64,000 bases of DNA, taken from Sipunculus nudus. Taxonomy: Eukaryota > Annelida > Sipuncula > Golfingiida > Sipunculidae. The stretch covers positions 56,792,386-56,856,385 of the forward strand of contig CM049322.1 of NCBI GenBank assembly GCA_026874595.1, read 5' to 3'. A program made the position numbers and the translations under genes. Shown piece by piece: positions 39,002 through 50,055 of this stretch (the first letter of the stretch is position 1; each line of letters begins with the position of its first letter). Below the pieces are notes generated by a model. That model worked only from the letters and a program-made list of their open reading frames with translations. It was not told the DNA's origin and ran no database searches.

Positions 39002-41525
39002 CTAACATTTGCAGCTACATAATCTGCTAAGGTAAGACTGAATCGGTAGCATTTTAACCTTCTACGGCATTCCGACTTACATCAACACTTGGTCAGCTGT
39101 TGGCAACATTGCAATAGGTAGAAGTGTTGTCCAGAAGACCTTCCAAGCATCTCCACTCTATGCCCATCCCCTTTCAGCAGGATTCTGTGTTTCTGGTTGG
39201 CGAAGTGTTGACTGACTCCATATGCAGCCTGCTTGATAGGCAGCACGCTTTGCATGCTGAAGTAGTGCGCAACTCGTTGAAAAAATGCGTCATAAGACCT
39301 GTGCTTCCGAGCAAACATGTCCAGTCTGGCATCTTCAACACTTGCTGCCGGTGCTGCACCTGTCATACATTGTCACCACAAACTTCTCCAGGATCTCCGG
39401 ATAATCTACTGTAGTTGGTACTGGCTGAGCTTGGCAAACACATCAAACGCCTCAACACACACGTGCCAGGTTTGTTACGCGGATTTCTTCCATTTGCTGC
39501 GGAAGCCTGACACAAGATCGCAACCAAAGGATGCATGGAAGAAAAGTATTCCTTTGCTCTTTTCCGGTCCTATGGAGTGGTACAGATCATGTGCAGGACA
39601 CCATCTCATCTTTGACCCTTTGCCAAAGGTCATCCACCACAGCAGCAGACCAGTGTCTTGATGAAGAAGCAGAACATTGATTGCTATAACGAGGACATCT
39701 GTGTCAGTGGCCTTCACCATCAAGACCTTGCTCCCCTCTTCCACTGAATGCCTGGCATGTACAAAGATGCGTGTATCTGCTTCCTTATGACTACATGGTG
39801 CAATCCCATCCAAGCTGATCTTGTGGTTGCTGGCAACATCTTGTTTTTTTGGTCACATTGACCAGGTTGGGTGTAAACATGTGCAATTTTGCCAGCCAGA
39901 AACCTGAACAGCTCAGTTTTGTTGCCACTATTTCGCAGCAAGTTCCGCCAGTTTGAAGAAATATGAAGCTTGCTTGTCACTCCTCTACGTCTTACTCCAC
40001 GTCCACGCTTTGACCTGGTTTCAGCCTTGAGACTCAATGACTGGTAGACATCAAACACTATGTTTGTTATCTTGTACTTGGTGGAGTATGCTTGTACTGT
40101 GGGACTTACATCCAACATTGAGTAGTCTTCGAAAGTATTCGAGTTTCGTGGTGACAGTGGGTGACAGTGGGTTCACCAATGCTGAACCATCAATGATGAT
40201 TGTATCAGCCTCTGGTTCCTCATCAGGTATTTTAACCTGGCCCTCAGGGATAGCTTCAAGCTGGGACGTCTGACTGGTATAGGGCTCCCCACTCAAGGCA
40301 GCAGGGAACTGCTGATGTTCACGGCGAAAGAACTCCTGCAGGTCACATTCTCTGCTCTGGCATGAGATGAACAGCTTGGAGAAGAGCTGGCAGTCCGTCA
40401 TCTGAACTCCCTGCAAACGCAGAGGCTTGTTCCTGTCTGAAAAGCCCACCCTGATCTTCTTGATTGGACCATAGAAGATGGCCACTTCCTCATTTTGCAG
40501 GCCGTCCATGAACTGCTGGTAACAAGTTCTGCCCCTCTCATAATGTGTGCTAAGCAGTTCAACTGCACTGGGATGAGCGAAATCTTTGGTGTCCAATGAC
40601 AGCAGCTTTCCGGTCCATTCTAGAAAAGGATTGCCCAGCTCCTTCAAAACTTGGTTCTGCTTCTTGAATTTCTCAATGAAAATCCTTTTTGATCTCTTGG
40701 TGTCTGTCCATGGTGGCTTGTTTAGACCAGCTATCAGCCATCTTTTCAGTGCAGCATAAGGATCCTCAGTCACACCAAGTGCTTCCCCGTCACCTTTGAT
40801 GACAGCATTGGCATGTTCATGTTCCAGGTCAATAGCCATTCCAGAGAACTCCCGATTTGACCGGTAAACAACAAACCTTCCCCTCTCAAATTCATGCCCC
40901 AGCATGGGATGTTCCTCTTTCAGGGTCACCATGTCTCTGAGATGAATGGGGAGCCAGCGTGCATATCTAATGTTTTTGTTGGCAAAGAAGTATTTGATGA
41001 GCTCAGCCAAGGTTCAAGTTGGCTTCCCTGAATGCTCGGATCAGTAGTAAGATCACCAATTCCATGGCCAGCACCAAATTTCAGAACTGAAACTGGGGGC
41101 TTTGAAGCTTTTGGCTCTCACACCAAGCTTCAGACTTCAGCACTTCCTCATAGTTGTCAGCTGACTCAATGCAGTTGTTATAGTAGGCTTCCTTCCACAG
41201 TTGTTGGAGACTGCATGCTGTTATCGGATGGACCTGGCGTGTCCTAGTGATGTTTGCTGGTGATAGGAAATATTTTTCAGTCCCAGAGAAATCCATCCCT
41301 TCCCCTACCAGGGCCCCTGTCCAGCCACTTCTCTGCAGAAGCGTTCCAATTGACTTCAGTGAAGCCACCTCAATATGTTGGCCTCCAAACATCATGACGA
41401 CCTTATCCTCACCATACTACACAGGCCAGTGCCATGGGATTTGCTTTGTTAATGCATAGATAGGCTGGTCAGCAGTCACGACCGGTATCCTATTATCCTT
41501 GGCTCGGCTGTCCTGCGCTGGCACA
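39002..41525 (-). pseudogene. Decayed element-associated gene with PIN/FEN-like and tesmin-like CXC motifs
   Basis: A broken minus-strand gene of about 2.5 kb. Reading from 41.5 kb leftwards, I see TADQPIYAL, then MFGGQHIEVASLKS (about 41,390), YARWLPIHLRDM (about 40,950), a long central block with an uninterrupted frame of 319 codons (41,010-40,051), IIIDGSALVN (about 40,200) and VFDVYQSLSLKAETRSKRGR (about 40,050). These are followed by KEADTRIFVHAR with TDTDVLVIA (about 39,700), SIGPEKSKGILFFHA, EDARLDMFARK, and a terminal cysteine-rich stretch (KC, CKSEC, LCSCKC) at 39,085-39,002. This order matches a family found many times over in cnidarian, mollusc and fish genomes, usually annotated as uncharacterised or CXC-domain proteins. 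Several frameshifts and a stop inside the CXC region show it is dead. The spaced acids (DG, EAD, DTD) suggest a PIN/FEN-like nuclease fold, which is inference. Confidence 0.8.
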
Positions 41526-44100
41526 TCGTGTCGATTCAGGTGCGGTTATCTTATTACTTTTAACTAATACCTAACTACTAGCTTACTGTTTAGACGCTTA
41601 TATAAGATAGCATTTGGGACACTAAACTACACTGCTACCACTACTACTAGACAACTACTGCATTGTTGTTATAACTACTATACGGTATACATGTAGGTAT
41701 TACTACTCAAACAAGCAGAGCTTGATACTGGTATTACAGAATATATTACAGTATACAGGATATAGAGAGTACGGGAGTTAATAATTACAAAAACCATGCA
41801 GTAAGTAAAGTAACACTGATGTCACCAGTGTGGCCTGGCTGTGCTTTGACAGTGGGAACCAGTGCCAGGAGTCCATCCAGGGGATGTGGTTGGTTGCTGA
41901 AATAAAGTTACTACCTCTACTACACCACGCTATATCCCTAACTGTATTGCTACAGTGTATACAAACATGCTAGCCAAGTAGAGTAAGTTTCGTGGATTAT
42001 TGTTATCTAATCCCCAAATAAGGCAGAAGAAAGCTTCTGAGAGATTTTAGATTCCAATATATGGAATGTAAATGGTCAAACATGTATAATGTGATGCCAG
42101 AATCATCCATATTGGACAAGTCTGTACATATTTATTGCAAAACGTAATATTTCTGTACAAATATGGCAGCCATTTTTAAAATCGGAAGCCATCTTGAATG
42201 TTAAGTGGCCCGCGTACTTTCTTAAAAGAGTAATGTCTAAGTAACTTGGTGTTTTTATCTCGATTTGAACCTTTCCTCTGAAAAAAATATTTTATCTGCT
42301 GAACTATTTGAAAAATGGTAAGTTTAAACTATGTATGTGTGTATCTTCTCACATTTTCGGAGTGGTTAATTGCAATCTCAGGAAATATATTTGTCAATAA
42401 TAAATTACGGATCTGCTCAGATTTGAGGAAGCTATACCACGGGTTATCAACATTAATTAATTACCACTGATCTGCTCATCTGCTACTGATTCGCTGTTGG
42501 GAGCAGGGGTAAAAGTTGACTAGAATTTTGCCCATCATGTGTCACTTGTTGATGTCAACTGAACTGCTACCAGTTGTCCACTCAGTATATATGTCTAAAG
42601 GCAATTATCTTAATTTCAGAGAAGACTTGTTTACAAGGTATGCAAAGTGTGTAAAGGTCTTGATTTTAAGAGAGGTTTATTATACAGACTTCAATAATTA
42701 AAGAGTTAAAGAATGTCTCAAAAGAGCATAATTACATAATGTAGATATTTCAGATATTTTATAATTCATATAATTTGGAGGTTCAATTTAATTTAAATAT
42801 GAGGATATTACACATAGTCGAGTCATATTTAGAAATATTTGAGAATTATGCAAAATGCGATCTCATTCTTTATTTATTATAATTTTAATTCACATTATTC
42901 TTAATCATAATTCACATTTTGATAACGTATGAAAAAATAAGATAAAAGGAATTCATACCTACCGAGATAACTCGCAGTTAGTTGCATGTTCAATTTCATG
43001 TCATATATTGAAAAGCCGCCTATTCTTGGTGTCTTTATTTATTTGAGATTTTTTATTTTTTTCCATTTTTCTTTACGAGAATATTTTTATTGTTGTCGGA
43101 TTACGTGTCAGTTAAGCCTCATCAGAGGCAGCAATTGCAAACACCCATTTCTTTTCAACTATAATATTATCTACTAATTATATGCAACTAACATTGCTTA
43201 AATGATTGCTCTTTTAAGTATTCTTAAAACAATAATATAACCCCTTATTCTGTACAAAATGCCAATTAATTCACTATGTGTATCTATGTGTCAATAATGG
43301 TGCAGATTCGAGTAAATGTTGATTGGTTCAATGAATCAAGAATAACCATATTTTATGGTTTGTATGTGTTACTGGCAATATGTGTAATCATGCATTATGT
43401 GAAATAACAGAAAAGTTCAGGTCTTACATGAAAGGACTGATTCACTCAGGCATTTCATGAAATGACTAAAATTTCATTCCACGTAATGCCAGGTTTTGTG
43501 ACTCAGTCATTGTAATAACGAAATGCCTGAGTTCTTGTTTGCATGCATGTTACTGCTGAATAACAACACACATTTTCACAATTTAATACTACAGTGCCCA
43601 TACTTCAAAGGTCTTTATAATAAATAAGCTATTTTGTCTAAATAAAGAATAGACCATTCTTCAATACAAATTTAGAGCATAATACTATTTACTGAACAAT
43701 CAGTGATTTTACATTTAGCTACTATGACAAGGATCTATGCACTCCAATTCAGCTTTAAATCACTGGCACCTATCAAAGCTTCATACATTATGCATGGATT
43801 TTTACAAGTCACACACAAATGAAAGTGTAAGAACCTCAAATGTTTATCATAATGACAAATTATTTTGTGAAAACAAAATAAAAAGAGATGAAACTTTGAT
43901 TCATTTATTAGACTTAAGCAATACACTATACTCACAGTATACAAAATTACCCATTGATAAGAAAATCACAAACAGTTCTGATACTCTCTGTACTATTTAA
44001 AGGAAATAAAAATCTTCCCGGAAATGGGCAAAAATTGCTTTGCTTTGGTTATCCCGGATGATCAGTTGTATGAAAAACAAATTCGAAATTCGCCTAACCT
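41526..44100. other. No gene seen between two element remnants
   Basis: It holds an ACT-rich low-complexity stretch (about 41,560-41,720) and a short palindromic element at 43,445-43,531. The small open frames at 42,516-42,701, 42,986-43,177 and 43,735-44,000 show no domain. Part of the left end may belong to the element carrying the CXC gene, whose limits I cannot define. Confidence 0.45.
43445..43531. mobile_element. Short palindromic MITE-like element
   Basis: Perfect 12-bp terminal inverted repeats, CTCAGGCATTTC (43,445-43,456) and GAAATGCCTGAG (43,520-43,531), enclose about 63 bp. The interior has further TTTCATGAAATGA and ATTTCATT palindromic text. It has the size and shape of a fold-back MITE. 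Confidence 0.55.
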
Positions 44101-44104
44101 AAAA

Positions 44105-45242
44105 AATGTTATTTGTGCATGACAAAACTCAGACTTTACTAAGTTGACGGTCAGACGTGCTTCACTGAGTCTTTCGAAGAGGTCGCGAAGAATTTGCAGA
44201 TGTTGTTCCCAGGTGTCACTGTACACGATAAGGTCATTAATATATGCGTCGCAGCCCTGAATGTCCTTGGCAACCATATGGATGAGGCGCTGGAACGTGG
44301 CTGGCGAGTTCTTCATGCTAAACGGCTTAACTTTTTACTAGTACAGTCCTTGCGGCGTCATAAATGCGACCACTTCTTTAGTTCGTTCTGTCAGTGGAAC
44401 TTGCCAGAATCCTTTTAGCAAGTCAGACTTGGAGACATATCTGGAGCTACCGACTCTATCAATACAATCATCGATCCTCGGAATTGGGGTCGTGTCAGTC
44501 TTGGTGACAGTGCTCAGTTTTCGATAATCTGTGCACATACGGTAACTTCCATCGGGTTTTGGCACAAGAATACATGGTGAACTCCAGTTACTGTGACTAG
44601 GTTCAATAAAATCATTGTCCAACAAATATTAAATCTCATCCTGTAGATACATTTGCTTTTCTCGATTCAGTCTATAATCGACGTCATGACATAATATGTA
44701 AGTCCGCGTTGGAATGTCACTATACAAATGTTCATCATTCCGCAGCAGGTTCTTAAGGTATTATTTTTGTTGTGCGGTAAGGTGTGACAGTTTGGCATCT
44801 AGGTTTTTAAGCACCTCTGAGTTTTTTAGTGGTACTGTTCCACACTGAATGTCTACATCACACCAAAATCAGTATCTACTTTAACTGGGTCAGGGTCAGT
44901 TTTTACACAATTAACGGCAGTAACATTATGTACATATCTGATGTGCTATTTCTGTCATCATATGGTTTCAACATGTTAACATGGCACAGTTGTTTCTTCT
45001 TACGTCTATCTGGTTTCAACAGTATGTAATTTAAATCTTTGATTTTCTTGTCAACCATGTAAGGACCAAAATACCTAGCCTGCAGAGGTCTGCCAGGGAT
45101 TGGAAGTAAGGCAAGGACCTTTTCACCAGGCTGAAACGTCCTACTTACAGTGTGCTTGTCATACTTTGTTTTCATTTAACTTTGTGCAGATTTAAGATTT
45201 CACAAGCATTGTGTAGTTTAGTGCGAAAGTCTGAGACATACT
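44105..45242 (-). pseudogene. Ty3/gypsy pol fragment: integrase C-terminus followed by reverse transcriptase (Gmr1-type order)
   Basis: On the minus strand the integrase C-terminal region comes first (about 45,240-44,930: KYDKHT, GEKVLALLPIPGRPLQARYF, DRRKKKQLCHVNMLKPY). After a linker comes reverse transcriptase (about 44,690-44,105): NDFIEPSHSNWSSPCILVPK, YRMCTDYRKL, LLKGFWQVPL, KNSPATFQRL, and YINDLIVYSDTW at the active site. Normal Ty3/gypsy order is RT-RNase H-IN; IN before RT is the hallmark of Gmr1-like elements. It is dead: there are stops just upstream of the RT core (about 44,628) and two adjacent in-frame stops at about 44,335-44,340, the catalytic YxDD reads YIND, and RNase H and the 3' LTR are missing beyond 44,105. 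The integrase reading runs right up to the LTR of the opposite-strand copy at 45,243, with an early stop and frameshift near 45,175. Confidence 0.9.
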
Positions 45243-46042
45243 TGTTACAGGTGCTCTTTAATTATGTGAAATGGGTGTAACTGCTGTTGTGGCACTCGTG
45301 TCTGGCCGCGTATTACATTCTATGTTTAATCGGTACTGGTTGAACTCTTGTTGTCATGCTGGCTTGGGGCGAGATCACGTGTACACTATGGTTAGAGGCA
45401 CGGCGATATCTTTCTAGAGAATTCCTGAAACGCGTGTTTTACTGTGTTGTGCAAGATCTTATAGACTGTTCGAGAAGTGGAAAATTCTGGGCTTGAGGTG
45501 TGAATGTATATAAAGGGGCTGTGTTTTAGAACGGGAGGGCAGAGAGAACAGCAGAGCAGATTCCAGCGGACGCAGAAGCGTGTGTCAGGTTTAAGGACCT
45601 TATCCGACTAATGCGGAAATTATATATTTTCAAAGACTTTCTCCTGGATTTTATGCATTTGGACTTCAGTTTACTTTCTGGGTTGTTGCAAGAACTTTCC
45701 ACTGGACTGTCATTCTCCGAGAGTATACAGTTAGGGAACTTATCTTGGTGACGGTGTTGGTATCCAGGAACTGTGTACATTATTTTCTATGTGATTGTAT
45801 TGACTTGTTGCTGTACCGCTGTTTTACCGTTTAATTGTATTGATTTAGTGTATTGTAATGTTAGGGATGTTTAAAGAATAAATTGTAGTTACTTGTAAAA
45901 AAAAAAAAAACACTGACTTCTTTATTCATTACCCTAGCCATATCACGCTGCCTAATATTACAGAATCTGATTTTTTTTATCTCCGTTACAGAATTTGTGT
46001 TCATCACGCATACTTGATCTGTTTATATTAGGTTCCGTAACA
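45243..46042 (+). repeat. LTR of plus-strand Gmr1-like element (800 bp)
   Basis: It begins TGTTAC and ends GTAACA, a perfect terminal inverted repeat of the TG...CA type. Inside are a TATA box (TATATAAA, 45,507-45,514), a polyadenylation signal AATAAA (45,877-45,882) and a poly-A run (45,897-45,910). The left edge abuts the minus-strand integrase reading exactly. The minus-strand copy at 49,211-50,055 is homologous along its length, including the TATA box, GAGAATCTGATTTTTTTTATC-like text and the TGATCTGTTTATATT phrase. No second plus-strand LTR is present. Confidence 0.9.
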
Positions 46043-46048
46043 TAAAAT

Positions 46049-46066
46049 TGGGGGTTCGTCCGGGAT
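46049..46066 (+). promoter_or_regulatory. Primer-binding site, tRNA-Pro type
   Basis: TGGGGGTTCGTCCGGGAT, six bases after the LTR end, is complementary to the 3' 18 bases of animal tRNA-Pro including CCA, with one mismatch. It would prime minus-strand DNA synthesis. Its position directly downstream of the LTR confirms the 5' LTR and the plus-strand orientation. Confidence 0.85.
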
Positions 46067-46208
46067 GCTTAATAGTTTTCAAGTTTATTAGGCCTTCACC
46101 AGGACACGTTGTTTTATCATACATTGTTTACAGGATTATATATTGTTTACAGTACATTATTTATAGGATTTATCTCATTTTTTTTTGTTATTGTTTTAAC
46201 ATCTTAAC

Positions 46209-47790
46209 ATGGCAGATTTCAAACCTGAGACGTTTGTTGCCGATCCCGACCCTAATCAACTTGAACAGTTGTCAAAAGAACAGCTGTTGCGTTTGGGACA
46301 ACACCTAGGGCGAATCATGAAAAAAGCTTTGAGAAAGCCTGACATCATTGCTAAAATCATGCAAGATCTTATTAGCAAAGGTTAAATTGAAGAGACTGGA
46401 GTTGAAACATCAAAAAATGACAGCCTTGCTATGCAATTAGAATTGAAAAAGTTGGAAATGCAACATGAGCTAGCATTATAACAGTTAGAATTAGAAAAAG
46501 AAAGAGGAGAGAAGGAAGAAAATGAAAGGTTAGAAAAAGAAAGACCAGAAAAAGGAAAAGAAATTGAGTTAAAACGATTGGAGTTAGGAAGACTTAAGGT
46601 AGAATATAGTCAAAGTGCTGCCCCAACTCACAGTTCTGATGTTACAAAACACATTAGACTTGTCTCACCTTTTCAAGAAAAAGAGGTTGATAAATATTTC
46701 TTACACTTTGAGAAGGTAGCTGATAATTTAAAATGGCCTAAGAAAAATTGGACTCTGCTGTTACAAAGTGTATTGACTGGCAAACCAGAGAAATTTATAC
46801 GTAGCTTTCAGTAGAAGCTGCTGCTGACTATGACCTGGTAAAACGGTTAATCCTAAGAGGCTATGAGTTAGTTCCCGAGGCTCACCGCCAGAAATTCAGA
46901 AATTGGGAAAAGCGCTAAGAACGTCGAAGTTGCTAGGACAAAAGAGCAGTTGTTTGATCGCTGGTGTAGTTCTAAAAAGGTAATGAAAGATTATGACAAT
47001 TTGCGCCAATTGATTTTGCTTGAAGAATTTAAGCGGTGCATTTACGCAGATGATAAAACTTTTCTCGATAAGGAAAGTGCTGAAACATTTGACATTGCTG
47101 CTCAATTAGCTGATGATTATTCATTGACACACAAAATGTCCTTTACTAGCAAATCAGTCCAGTCATTCACAACTATGAATTTAAAACAGTATGGCTAAAA
47201 GAAGTTTACAGCGCAGTCACCCAGTACTAGTAGTCCTGATAGTTCCGCAAAGCCCATAGCTACATCTCAGTCCACGTCTACTGTGTCTAGGTCCAACAAA
47301 TACCAGTCATTTTCAAAGAAAATCTGTAATTACTGCAAGAATGAAGGTCATCTAATATCTGATTGCTGGAATCTTGCGAATAAACAAAATAGCAAACCTT
47401 CTGGTTTTGTTTCAAAATCTATGCATAGCATAGTACAAATGCCAGGCTCTTTTCATGTAAATAAGGGGTACAACTCCTTTGTTTACTCTAAAAAGGAGTT
47501 TGATGCTACGGAGGCCCTAGTGCCGTCTGAATCCAAAGAAAAATTCGTAGCTTGCGGGGTAAAAACCTCAGATGATTCCTGCGAGGAATTAAATAAGGCT
47601 GGGTCCTTTCAAGACTCCTGCGAGGAGTATTTTCTGGACAAGGCTAAGTCCTTTTATGATTCTTGCGAGAGTATTTCAAATGAGGCCAGGTCCTTTTATG
47701 ACAAACAGATCTTTGTTTCTGCTGATGAAATCCCTCTTTTGACTCCAGTGATGAGTTTGGTAAGGATGTAGATTCCTTAAATGACTCTGA
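46209..47790 (+). pseudogene. gag of plus-strand Gmr1-like element (broken)
   Basis: The start ATG (46,209) follows the primer-binding site by about 140 bp. The reading MADFKPETFVADPD leads into a charged, coiled-coil-like stretch rich in Glu/Lys/Leu (about 46,430-46,610). The capsid-like region follows (HIRLVSPFQEKEVDKYF, LFDRWCSSKKVMKDYDNLRQ, LADDYSLTHK), then a CCHC zinc knuckle CNYCKNEGHLISDC (about 47,321-47,362). It is interrupted by stops at about 46,382 and 46,480 and by a frameshift near 46,810. Downstream stops come at about 46,917, with a further frame change before 46,950 and a stop at about 47,196. The mutations show it cannot be made as one protein. The minus-strand copy at 48.1-49.04 kb is the same gene. 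Confidence 0.9.
47574..47702 (+). repeat. In-frame repeat in the gag-protease linker
   Basis: Three units of about 39-45 bp, each encoding a (D)SC(E/-)E...KA.SF-like segment (DDSCEELNKAGSF, DSCEEYFLDKAKSFY, DSCESISNEARSFY). They lie between the CCHC knuckle and the protease, and all lengths are multiples of three. Confidence 0.75.
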
Positions 47791-48113
47791 AACAGAGTTT
47801 ATGACTGACACTGTCAATGTCAGTTCTTTGTTTGATGAGATTGAGGAAGTTGATTCCTCATCTGACTCTGAAATGGAGTTATTTGAGCCATTCATACATG
47901 ATGGTTTTATATCACTTTCAAGTGATTTTTTAGATTCTATCCCTATTAGAATTTTGAGGGACACTAGTTCACGCAGACTCTCATGTTAGCAAATACTTTG
48001 CCATTTTCTAATAGGTCTTTTATTGGCGTACATGCACTTGTTATTGGTGTGTTTTCAGACAAGCACACTTCAGTTCCGCTTCACAGTATCCATTTAAAGT
48101 CAGATATAACATG
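47791..48113 (+). pseudogene. Retropepsin-like protease of plus-strand element (truncated)
   Basis: Upstream acidic text (EIEEVDSSSDSEMELF, EPFIHDGF) leads to IPIRILRDT (about 47,940-47,966), where the aspartic-protease DTG motif is expected. A frame change follows at once: the next conserved text (NTLPFSNRSFIGVHALVIG) is in another frame. The reading stops near 48,110 with SVPLHSIHLKSDITC, at the junction with the inverted copy. The C-terminal half of the protease and all of pol are missing from this copy. Confidence 0.8.
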
Positions 48114-49040
48114 CCAGCAGTCAGGTATAAGATGACCCTCCTTCTTGCATTTTCTTCGAAAATGACTGATCTTTGTTGGACTTAGACACAGTGGACGTGG
48201 ACTGAAGTGTAGCAATAGACTTTTTTTAACTATCGGGACTACTAGTATTGGGTGACTGCGCTTTAAATTTCTTTTGACAATACTGATTTACATTCTTGTT
48301 TGTGAATGACCAGTTTGATTTGCTTGTAAAGGACATTTTAATGAATAATCATCTAATTGAGCAGCAAATGTCAAGTGTTTCAGGACTTTTCAGGATGTTA
48401 ACATCTGCGTTTATGCAACGCTTGAATTCTTCAAGTAAAATCAACTGGCGCTTATTGTCATAATCTTTCTTTACATTTTTAGAACTACACCAGCGATCAA
48501 ACAACTGCTATTTTGTAATAGCAAACTCTGGGTAGGTCTATTCTTTGTGCCTTTCCCAATTTCTGAATTTCTGGCGGTAAGCCTCCGGAACTAACTCATA
48601 ACCTTTCAGGATTAACCGTTTAACCTGGTTATAGTCAGCAGCGGTTTCTACTTAAAGCCCTGTATAAATTTCCCTGCCCTTGCCAGTCAATACACACAAT
48701 TTTCCTCAGGCCATTATGAATTTTCAGCTACCTTCTTAAAGAGTAAGAAATATTTATCAACCTCTTTTTCTTGAAAAAGTGGGACAAGTCTAATGTGTTT
48801 AGAAACATCAAAACTGTGAGTTGGGGCAGCACGTACACTATGTTCTAGGTTCAGTTTTTCTAATTCGAGTCATTTTAACTAAATTGCTTTTTCTTTTTCT
48901 AGTCTTTCTTTTTCCAACCTTCCAAGCTTTTTTTTTCACACTAAGCCCTAAGTGTTGTCCCAAACGCAACGACTGTTCCTTTGTCCAAGTTGTTCAGGGT
49001 TGGGATCGTAAACAAATATCTCAGGTTTGAAATCTGCCAT
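48114..49040 (-). pseudogene. gag of minus-strand Gmr1-like element (broken)
   Basis: On the minus strand the same gag starts at ATG 49,040 (MADFKPEIFV). It continues through the HIRLVPLFQEKEVDKYF, GYELVPEAYRQKFRNWE and LFDRWCSSK regions to the zinc-knuckle region near 48,120 (KEGHLIPDCW). A poly-A expansion near 48,928, many small indels and stops make it more decayed than the plus copy. It ends at the knuckle, where it meets the plus copy head-on. Confidence 0.85.
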
Positions 49041-49210
49041 GTTAAGATGTTAAAAGAATAACAAAAAAAAAGATTGAGATAAATCCTGAAAACAATGTAT
49101 TGTAAACAATATGTAATCTTGTTAACAATGCATGACAAAAAAAAGTGTCAAGGTCAAGGCCCAATTAATTTTCAGAACTATTAAGCCATCCATACGAGAC
49201 AACAATTTTA

Positions 49211-50055
49211 TTTTACGGAACCGAATATAAACAGATCACGTATGCGTGACGAACATAAACTTTGTCAAGGAGATAAAAAAAATCAGATTCTCTAACACTG
49301 GGCAGCGTGAAATGTGTAGGGGAATGAATAAAGATGTCAGTGTTTTTTTTTGTTAAGAAATAACTATAATTTATTCTTAAAACAACCCTAACATTAAAAT
49401 ATACTAAATCAATACAATTACATAGTACAACAACAGTATAAAAGCAAATCAATATAATCACACAGCCTAGAAACAAAGTGCAAAGTACCTGGATACAATC
49501 ACTCTCAAAGAACACTCTAAAAAATGTGTAAGCCGGACGAATAGTTAACACAATCCTTCTCAACGAATAACAGTCCAAAGTAATGCTCTTGTAACGATCC
49601 CCAAAGTAAACTTAAGACCAAATAAGATTCGTCACAAATCCAGAAGAAAATAGATAATTGCCGCACTTATCAGAATAGGTACACAAGCTGACTTACACGA
49701 TTGTGTGTAAATGTGGCATATTCTCTCATCTCTCTCCCGGCTTAAATGCACAGCCTCTTTATATAACTTTCCACCTCAAGCCGAGAACTTTCTATTTCTC
49801 GAACAATCTAAAGAACCTACCATAATAAACACGCTCAAAGAACATACTAGCACAAAGAACGCTGTGTATCTACACGCCAGGGTTCGACCAATGTGGATTA
49901 AACCGAGCCTTCAACATCCGGCAAGGCGAGGCCGCTACAACACGAGCTACGTGTGGCACACGAACCAAATGTCAACTACGCATGAAGCACCCCTGCGCAC
50001 AATAAAAGAAACACATGCAAAATCGCTGCAAACAATAAAAAGGGCACCTGTAACA
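49211..50055 (-). repeat. LTR of minus-strand Gmr1-like element (845 bp)
   Basis: It reads from TGTTACAGGTGC (50,055 leftwards) to GTAAAA (49,211), where the expected terminal GTAACA has one change. It keeps the TATA box (49,758-49,765 in plus coordinates), AATAAA and the poly-A run, all aligned with the plus-strand LTR. The primer-binding region beyond 49,205 is present but eroded. Open frames here (49,213-49,578 minus and 49,711-50,070 plus) are LTR sequence, not genes. Confidence 0.9.

Noticed and set aside
39124-39661. Plus-strand open frames with Cys-rich text
   Set aside because: They are antisense shadows of the minus-strand CXC/PIN-like pseudogene, which has the recognisable motifs.
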